The position numbers were made by a program, and so were the translations under genes. Of a DNA stretch of 64,000 nucleotides, positions 56,888-64,000 are shown piece after piece (position 1 is the first letter of the stretch; each line of letters begins with the position of its first letter). A model generated the notes under the pieces. It saw only the letters and a program-made list of their open reading frames with translations, was not told where the DNA came from and ran no database searches. This DNA is from an uncultured Alphaproteobacteria bacterium. Its GTDB lineage: Bacteria > Pseudomonadota > Alphaproteobacteria > Rhizobiales > Rhizobiaceae. The stretch is from NCBI GenBank assembly GCA_929200315.1, contig CAKMZB010000001.1, positions 58,003-122,002 on the forward strand, in the 5' to 3' direction.

Positions 56888-57499
56888 ATGCGTATCACAA
56901 CAACCCTTTTTGTTGGATTTTCACTGGCTCTCGCAGGGTGTCAGACCGGCGGTTCCAATGGCATTCTTGGAAGTGTTGGAAATAACGAGGCCGCCAATTC
57001 CACCGTGGAAGGCACCAATCCCAATGACGGGCGGCGCCTTAAGAACACGCAGAACCGGCTGACCAATTACTGCCCACGCATTACCATTCGCGCAGGGACG
57101 GAGACCCTGCGTATCATGCCGCGGGGCGTTGATACGTCGGAGGCCGGGCAGGTGCGCTATCAGGCAACAATCACGCAGGTCGCTCGGGAGTGCTCCTATG
57201 TGGGGGACCAGTTGCGCATCCGCGTCGGTGCTAAAGGCCGAGTCATTACGGGCCCGAAGGGCGTGCCGGGTACTGTGTCGTTGCCGCTGCGGGTTGCGGT
57301 GCAGCAGGGCAATTGCTCGCGTCATTTCCGTCTGACAGAGGTGCCCGCAACCATCGCGGCGGGGCAGAGCTCCACCCTGTTCCAACTGGTGGACAACGAC
57401 ATCATCATGCCGGCGCCATCCTCCATCAACGTGCAGATTTTCGTCGGCTTTGATGAAACACGCAACGCCAAGGCAAGCACCACGCCCTGCACATCCTAA
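56888..57499 (+). CDS. Lipoprotein, hypothetical
   Basis: A 203-residue lipoprotein starting at ATG 56888: signal peptide RITTTLFVGFSLALAG then the lipobox cysteine (LAGCQTGG). The mature region after a Gly/Asn-rich linker contains a beta-sandwich-like domain with paired cysteines (YCPRITIRAGTETLRIMPRG, ARECSYVGDQLRIRVGAKGRVITGPKG) and ends in TTPCTS. Proteins of this type are common in Hyphomicrobiales but have no known function. It terminates 8 nt before the convergent HAD gene. Confidence 0.75.
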   Translation: MRITTTLFVGFSLALAGCQTGGSNGILGSVGNNEAANSTVEGTNPNDGRRLKNTQNRLTNYCPRITIRAGTETLRIMPRGVDTSEAGQVRYQATITQVARECSYVGDQLRIRVGAKGRVITGPKGVPGTVSLPLRVAVQQGNCSRHFRLTEVPATIAAGQSSTLFQLVDNDIIMPAPSSINVQIFVGFDETRNAKASTTPCTS

Positions 57500-57507
57500 G
57501 CAAAAAG

Positions 57508-58197
57508 CTAGTCCAGTGCGCCGTCCCAAAGGCCGAGCGCGGCGACAAGCTCCGGCACGTCGGCCATCTTGTTGAGCACAGTTTCAGCGCCAGCTTCCGT
57601 CAGCGCATCGGCGTGCCCCTGGTAGGTGTGGCTGCCGCCGGTAAATCCGACCGCGCGCATTCCGGCAGCTTTTGCCGCCTGAATGCCGGGAACGCTGTCT
57701 TCCAGCACCATGCAGGCGGTTGGGTCGGCTTCAAATTCTCTCGCAGCATGGAGAAAGAGCGCCGGATCGGGTTTTGCGGGCAGGTTCAGTTCAAGCACTG
57801 AGTAGACGTAAGGGCGGAACCGGTCCCACAACTCGGCGCGAGACAGTTCAACCTTCAGCTTCTCCGCACCCGCATTGGAGGCAACGCAGCGCGGCTGGTC
57901 GAGGCGGTCCAGCATGGCATGGACGCCGTCAACGGCCTTCACCTCCCGCCACAGCCGCTCCAGCAGCGCTGCATCGACCTTCGCGTCGTGGTCGTCGGGC
58001 AAAGCACGACCGAGCTCTTCTTCCATTGTGGTTTTGAAATAGGTCGAGCTGGTGCCCGCAAAGCGGATGATGAATTCTTGGGGGCTCATTTTCAGCCCGT
58101 AGGGTTCCATCATCTCCAGTTCCACCTGCGCTGCAATGGTCTCTGAATCCATCAGTGTTCCGTCGCAGTCGAAAATGACGAGTTGGCATTCTGGCAT
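57508..58197 (-). CDS. HAD family hydrolase (beta-phosphoglucomutase-like)
   Basis: A 229-residue HAD superfamily phosphatase. The catalytic Asp-x-Asp is in VIFDCDGTLMDSETIA, motif II is in CVASNAGAEKLK, and motifs III-IV are in KPDPALFLHAAREFEADPTACMVLEDSVPGIQAAKAAGM. It belongs to the subclass with a helical cap (phosphoglycolate phosphatase, beta-PGM, YfbT-like). The substrate is not predictable. It is divergent from ccrM across a 124-nt promoter region, a common pair in this order. Confidence 0.9.
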   Translation of the reverse strand: MPECQLVIFDCDGTLMDSETIAAQVELEMMEPYGLKMSPQEFIIRFAGTSSTYFKTTMEEELGRALPDDHDAKVDAALLERLWREVKAVDGVHAMLDRLDQPRCVASNAGAEKLKVELSRAELWDRFRPYVYSVLELNLPAKPDPALFLHAAREFEADPTACMVLEDSVPGIQAAKAAGMRAVGFTGGSHTYQGHADALTEAGAETVLNKMADVPELVAALGLWDGALD

Positions 58198-58252
58198 GGA
58201 AAAATCCGGGCAAGGGCAGTGAAAAAAGCCCGCATAAGGGAAGGGCGCGGCT

Positions 58253-58267
58253 TAAACAAATCTTCAC
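58253..58267. promoter_or_regulatory. CtrA-like site upstream of ccrM
   Basis: TTAA-N7-TTCA (58253-58267) matches the CtrA consensus TTAA-N7-TTAA at 7 of 8 bases and lies 54 bp before the ccrM start. CtrA activates ccrM late in the cell cycle in Caulobacter, so the position is meaningful. Downstream of it is a 7-bp inverted repeat (CACCGTT 58279-58285, AACGGTG 58312-58318) around an 8-bp palindrome CAAATTTG (58296-58303). Confidence 0.5.
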
Positions 58268-58312
58268 CGCGTTCATTCACCGTTGCTGCAACACCAAATT
58301 TGTTTTGCGTAA

Positions 58313-60459
<2,147 letters not shown>

Positions 60460-60498
60460 AGCAGGCAGGCTTTGAACCGCAGGGAGGACAGAAGCAAG

Positions 60499-61014
60499 AT
60501 GGCGAGAGGCGCTAAGTCCCGCAACGGAGCCAAGCAGGTGGCGGAACTTGCAAGCGCCATCTTAAACCCTGTTCTGGAACGCCGCGCAGGCATGACGTTG
60601 GATTTGCTAACGCTGTGGGAGGATTTTGCAGGGGCAGAAAATGCAGCCCTTTCGCGCCCCGAAAAGCTCGATTGGCCTCGCCGTGCCAGCGAGGATGAAG
60701 CGTTTGAACCGGCAACCCTGGTGGTGGCCTGCGAGGGGTCGCGGGCCGTCTTCCTGACCCACCAGAGCGATACGATCCTTGCCAGGGTCAACGGCTATTT
60801 CGGCTTTAGGGCCGTTGCGCGCATGCGCATCGTCCAGCGCCCCGTCCGCAACATGCAGCCGCCGCCGAAACCTGCCAAACCTTCACTCAAGCCAGTAACG
60901 GGCAATGCCAAGCAAATTTTGGACAGTGTTGAGGATGATGACCTGCGCGCCGCACTGGAGCGTTTGGGAACCGGCGTGTTCAGCCGCCGTTCAGGGCAAG
61001 GCGACCAGGATTGA
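60499..61014 (+). CDS. DUF721 / DciA-like protein
   Basis: A 171-residue protein with a DUF721 domain (about 10-110): LASAILNPVLERRAGMTLDLLTLWEDFAG, VVACEGSRAVFLTHQSDTILARVNGYFGFRAVARMRIVQ. DUF721 includes DciA, the replicative-helicase operator or loader of bacteria lacking DnaC. The C-terminal third is basic and Pro-rich and ends in a short helical segment. ATG 60499 is divergent from mutY over 39 nt. The mutY-DUF721-dsbA-smc order is conserved in related genomes. Confidence 0.85.
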   Translation: MARGAKSRNGAKQVAELASAILNPVLERRAGMTLDLLTLWEDFAGAENAALSRPEKLDWPRRASEDEAFEPATLVVACEGSRAVFLTHQSDTILARVNGYFGFRAVARMRIVQRPVRNMQPPPKPAKPSLKPVTGNAKQILDSVEDDDLRAALERLGTGVFSRRSGQGDQD

Positions 61015-61104
61015 TCTCGCGCGAATGTCAGTGGCACTTGCGCGCGTGACAGCCTATCTCGGCTTCAGACACGCATGAGATTATGATTCCAGCAGGAGAC
61101 CCCC

Positions 61105-61752
61105 TTGTCCCCCAAATCCAACACTCGCCGCACCCTTCTTCTCGGTGCCCTTGGAACTGCCGCCGCTGCCGCAACCCTTGGCCTGCCAGCTTTCGAGGCA
61201 CAGGCGCAAACCGTGAGCGGCCTCTTTGATGATCTGCCGATCGCCGACAACGTGATGGGTGACGTCAACGCGCCGGTGACGATCGTTGAATATGCCTCCA
61301 TGACGTGCCCGCATTGCCGTACGTTCCATGAGAATGTGCTGCCGGTGCTGAAGGAAGAATATATCGACACCGGCAAGGTGAAGCTCATTCTGCGCCCCTT
61401 CCCCTTCGATGGGGATCGGCGGGGTGAGGCAGCCTTCATGCTCGCCAAATGCGCCCCCAACGGGAACTACTACCCGATGGTCGACGCACTCTTTCAGACT
61501 CAGTCCAATTGGTCCCGCGCTGATAACCCGGTGCCCGAGCTTCAGCGCATCGCCGCACTTGCCGGTATGGATGAGCCTGCGTTCCGCGCCTGCCTTGGCA
61601 ATCAAGAGCTGCTGGCGAGCATTATTGCCGGTCGCAACAAGGCGGTTTCGGAATTTGGTGTGAAAGCAACCCCCACAATCTTCGTAAACAACCAAAAACT
61701 TGGGGATTCGAGCCTTTCCACGCTTCGTGAAGCCATCGACGCCGCGCTCTGA
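61105..61752 (+). CDS. DsbA-family thiol-disulfide oxidoreductase with Tat-like signal
   Basis: A 215-residue thioredoxin-fold protein (BdbD/DsbA-type). The active site is CPHC in EYASMTCPHCRTFHENVLP, with the cis-proline in KATPTIFVNNQKL. The N-terminal NTRRTLLLGALGTAAAAATLG contains a twin-arginine pair before a hydrophobic stretch, so secretion may be through Tat. The start is TTG 61105, preceded by AGGAG at a normal distance. It forms disulfides in exported proteins. Confidence 0.93.
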   Translation: MSPKSNTRRTLLLGALGTAAAAATLGLPAFEAQAQTVSGLFDDLPIADNVMGDVNAPVTIVEYASMTCPHCRTFHENVLPVLKEEYIDTGKVKLILRPFPFDGDRRGEAAFMLAKCAPNGNYYPMVDALFQTQSNWSRADNPVPELQRIAALAGMDEPAFRACLGNQELLASIIAGRNKAVSEFGVKATPTIFVNNQKLGDSSLSTLREAIDAAL

Positions 61753-61805
61753 TGCTATAGGGGGCCAGCGCCGGTGTTGGCGTGGCCCCACTTGCAGGAG
61801 GTGGC

Positions 61806-64000
61806 ATGGAATTCAACAAGCTGCGCCTGCTGGGCTTCAAATCCTTTGTGGAGCCGACCGAACTTGTCATTGAGAAGGGGCTGACGGGGGTCGTCGGTCC
61901 TAACGGTTGTGGCAAGTCGAACCTTGTCGAGGCCCTGCGCTGGGTCATGGGGGAGAACTCCTACAAGAATATGCGTGCATCCTCGATGGATGACGTGATC
62001 TTTTCCGGTTCCGGCAACCGCCCCTCGCGCAACATGGCCGAAGTGGCGTTGTTTCTCGACAATGACGACCGCACTGCACCCGCAGCCTTTAATGATGCCG
62101 AAGAGTTGCAGGTTTCCCGCCGGATCGAGCGGGAGGCGGGCAGCGTCTATCGTATCAATGGCCGCGATGTGCGGGCAAAAGACGTGCAGCTTTTGTTTGC
62201 TGATGTGTCCACCGGAGCGCGCTCACCGTCCATGATCGGGCAGGGGCGCATTGGCGAATTGATTTCCGCCAAACCCCAGGCCCGCCGTGCGCTTCTTGAA
62301 GAGGCAGCCGGTATTTCCGGTCTCCATTCCCGCCGTCATGAAGCCGAATTGCGGCTGCGCGCAGCGGAGACGAACCTTGAGCGGCTTGATGATGTTGTCA
62401 GTGCCCTCGACACCCAACTTGAAAGCCTGCGCCGTCAGGCACGGCAGGCCGTGCGGTATCGCAATGTTGCAGGCGACATCCGCCGTGCCGAAGCGACGCT
62501 CCTCCACATCCGTTGGCTTGCCGCAAGCGAGGCTTTGCGGGATGCAGAGACTGCGCTCACAGCGCTGACCGTGAAGGTGGGTGAGGCCGGGCTGACCCAG
62601 GCGGAAGCCGCCCGGGTGCAAGCCATCAACGGAGGTAAATTGCCGCAACTGCGCGAAGGCGAAACGAAGGCCGCCGCCGCGTTTCAGCATCTCACGATCC
62701 AACGCCAGCAGCTGGACGAAGAGACCCAGCGCGCCGCACGCCGCAAGCGGGACATCGAGGCGCGCGCGGAGCAGTTGAAGGCCGATATTGCCCGCGAAGA
62801 GCAGATGATTGCCGAAAACAGCGACATCATCTCCCATCTGGAGCGCGAGGATGCGCAATTGCGCGGTGAAGGAGAGAAGCGCGCTGAGCGTGAAACAGCT
62901 TTGAAAACCGCCCTCAATACCGCCACCGCCGCTCTGCAAGAGCGAGAGGCCGAGCTTGCGAAACTGGCATCCGAATTGGCCTCTGCCCAGGCCCAGGCCA
63001 GTGCCGCCGAACGGGCTAAGCGGGAGGGCGAGGAGCGCAGCACGCGCCTTGCCACGCAAGCCGAGGACGTGTCGCGCGAGCTTGGCGAAATCCGCGAGCG
63101 GATTGCGCAGGAAGGCACGGTCGGCACGGCGCAGAGACGGGTCGAGGAATTGGAAGCGGCGCTTGAGGCCACCAGCACCGCTGCTGCGAGCGCCGAACAG
63201 AATAACGAGACCGCCAGTACCCGTGAGCAGGAGGCCCGCGGTCCGCTGGCCGAGGCGCGCAGTCAGCTTGAACGGCTGGAGACGGAAGCGCGCACGCTGT
63301 CAAAAATGTTGCAGCAGGGGAGCGATGATCTTTTCGCCCCCGTGCTGGAGGCTATGGTTGTGGATGCGGGCTTTGAGCAAGCGCTCGGCGCAGCCCTTGG
63401 CGACGATCTTGATGCTCCGCTCGACAGCGGCGCGCCGCGGCGGTGGGCATTGCTGGAAGGGCAGGGAGATATTGCTCTGCCGGCAGGTGTGGTGAGCCTT
63501 GCTGATCACGTTGAAGCTCCTGCCGAGCTGGCGCGGCGGCTGGCGCAGATTGGTGTGGTGGAAGCCGGTGAGGGTGATGCTCTTGCCGCGCAACTCGCGC
63601 CGGGTCAGCGGCTTGTCACCAAGGATGGTGCGCTGTGGCGCTGGGACGGGTTCCGCATGGATGCCGACGCCAAAACGGCGGCGGCTTTGCGGTTGGAACA
63701 GAAGAATCGCCTTGCTGAACTCGATGCCGAAATTGATGCGGCGCGGGAGACGTTGTCTGCCAGCCAGACCTATCTGGAAGTCGCGCAGCAGACCGCGCAA
63801 ACCGCGCGTGAAAAGGCGCGTGAGGCCCGCGAAGGTCTCTCTCGCGGTCGCCGGGAGCTGGATGAAGCAGGCCGTGAATTGCGTGCCGCTGAGCGTGCCG
63901 TCGGAGATCTCGTCACCCGCCGCGCGGCTTTGGAGGAGGCGTCTGAGCGCATTGCCGGTTCGCTGACCGAGGCAAAGGAACAGGTTGCTCAGGCTGAAGC
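61806..64000 (+). CDS. smc: Chromosome segregation SMC protein (3' end cut off)
   Basis: The first 731 codons of SMC, cut by the window end. The Walker A motif is in VVGPNGCGKSNLVEALRWVMG (residues 29-49), with the family start MEFNKLRLLGFKSFVEP. SPSMIGQGRIGELISAKPQARRALLEEAAG is the family Q/D region. Long Glu/Arg/Ala-rich coiled coil runs from about 160 to 500. The hinge domain follows (FAPVLEAMVVDAGFEQALGAALGDDL at about 515-540), then the second coiled coil begins. The ribosome site AGGAGGT precedes the ATG. SMC condenses and organises the chromosome with ScpAB. Confidence 0.97.
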   Translation, partial: MEFNKLRLLGFKSFVEPTELVIEKGLTGVVGPNGCGKSNLVEALRWVMGENSYKNMRASSMDDVIFSGSGNRPSRNMAEVALFLDNDDRTAPAAFNDAEELQVSRRIEREAGSVYRINGRDVRAKDVQLLFADVSTGARSPSMIGQGRIGELISAKPQARRALLEEAAGISGLHSRRHEAELRLRAAETNLERLDDVVSALDTQLESLRRQARQAVRYRNVAGDIRRAEATLLHIRWLAASEALRDAETALTALTVKVGEAGLTQAEAARVQAINGGKLPQLREGETKAAAAFQHLTIQRQQLDEETQRAARRKRDIEARAEQLKADIAREEQMIAENSDIISHLEREDAQLRGEGEKRAERETALKTALNTATAALQEREAELAKLASELASAQAQASAAERAKREGEERSTRLATQAEDVSRELGEIRERIAQEGTVGTAQRRVEELEAALEATSTAAASAEQNNETASTREQEARGPLAEARSQLERLETEARTLSKMLQQGSDDLFAPVLEAMVVDAGFEQALGAALGDDLDAPLDSGAPRRWALLEGQGDIALPAGVVSLADHVEAPAELARRLAQIGVVEAGEGDALAAQLAPGQRLVTKDGALWRWDGFRMDADAKTAAALRLEQKNRLAELDAEIDAARETLSASQTYLEVAQQTAQTAREKAREAREGLSRGRRELDEAGRELRAAERAVGDLVTRRAALEEASERIAGSLTEAKEQVAQAE

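Overview
The window is a dense, chromosomal stretch of an alphaproteobacterium, most likely of the order Hyphomicrobiales (Rhizobiales). The pointers are a CcrM-type GANTC methyltransferase gene with a CtrA-like site in front of it, a coxBA-ctaB-coxF-ctaG-coxC-DUF983-surf1-ispH-thrB-rnhA run, ialB beside tldD, the xseB-dxs-tlyA cluster, and DUF6101. GC is about 60% by eye, with two clearly AT-richer patches (about 24.0-24.4 kb and 27.4-28.9 kb). I see no rRNA, tRNA, CRISPR, prophage or intact insertion sequence.

Layout. 0-8 kb (+): end of a tRNA/rRNA-type methyltransferase, an S49 protease, then glyQ and glyS (glycyl-tRNA synthetase) with a lemA-DUF2207 pair between them, then ytoQ. 8-15.4 kb: purD (-), ubiA (+), DUF6101 (-), an FAD oxidase coupled to tsaC (-), and a DmdC-like acyl-CoA dehydrogenase (+). 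15.4-25.5 kb (all -, about 10 kb): aroC, a DUF4258/HTH toxin-antitoxin pair, ribB, an FG-GAP protein, a histone-deacetylase-like hydrolase, xseB, dxs, SCO1, a 44-codon membrane ORF, tlyA and an rlmD-like methyltransferase, many overlapping by 4-8 nt. 25.6-30.2 kb: pyrC-pyrE (+), an AT-rich Tat-type agmatine-deiminase-like gene (-), an Asp/Glu racemase and a lipoprotein (+). 30.2-35.7 kb (-): dnaJ-like, fabI, a CBS-domain membrane protein, a histidine phosphatase, an arginine amidinotransferase and yitT. 35.9-38.8 kb: pdxH (+), then ialB-tldD-arsC-like (-). 39.1-48.4 kb (+): the complete aa3 cytochrome oxidase and assembly operon running into ispH, thrB and rnhA. 48.4-56.7 kb: a peroxiredoxin and DsbD-N protein (-), yqgE (+), and a degenerate GGDEF-EAL receptor, GNAT, M16 peptidase and thrC (-). 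56.9-64 kb: lipoprotein (+), HAD hydrolase (-), ccrM (+), mutY (-), DciA-like, DsbA-like and the first two thirds of smc (+), cut by the window end.

How the genes work together. Most of the window is housekeeping: translation (glyQS, tsaC, tlyA, rlmD-like), isoprenoid/quinone/heme supply to respiration (dxs, ispH, ubiA, ctaB, cox genes, SCO1), pyrimidine, purine, riboflavin, threonine and chorismate synthesis, and replication/cell cycle (ccrM, dciA, smc). The genes are tightly packed: nine of ten convergent pairs overlap or lie within 10 nt. The tenth, pyrE against the agmatine-deiminase-like gene, has a 257-nt gap and marks the most foreign-looking locus.

The most interesting signals are the toxin-antitoxin pair with its own promoter/operator built into the aroC-ribB run, a four-copy 21-bp periodic repeat between the dnaJ-like gene and pdxH, two guanidino-group enzymes within 4.4 kb of each other, a 44-codon membrane ORF, and a large receptor whose GGDEF and EAL signatures are both eroded. 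I did not find a system that I can call certainly new.
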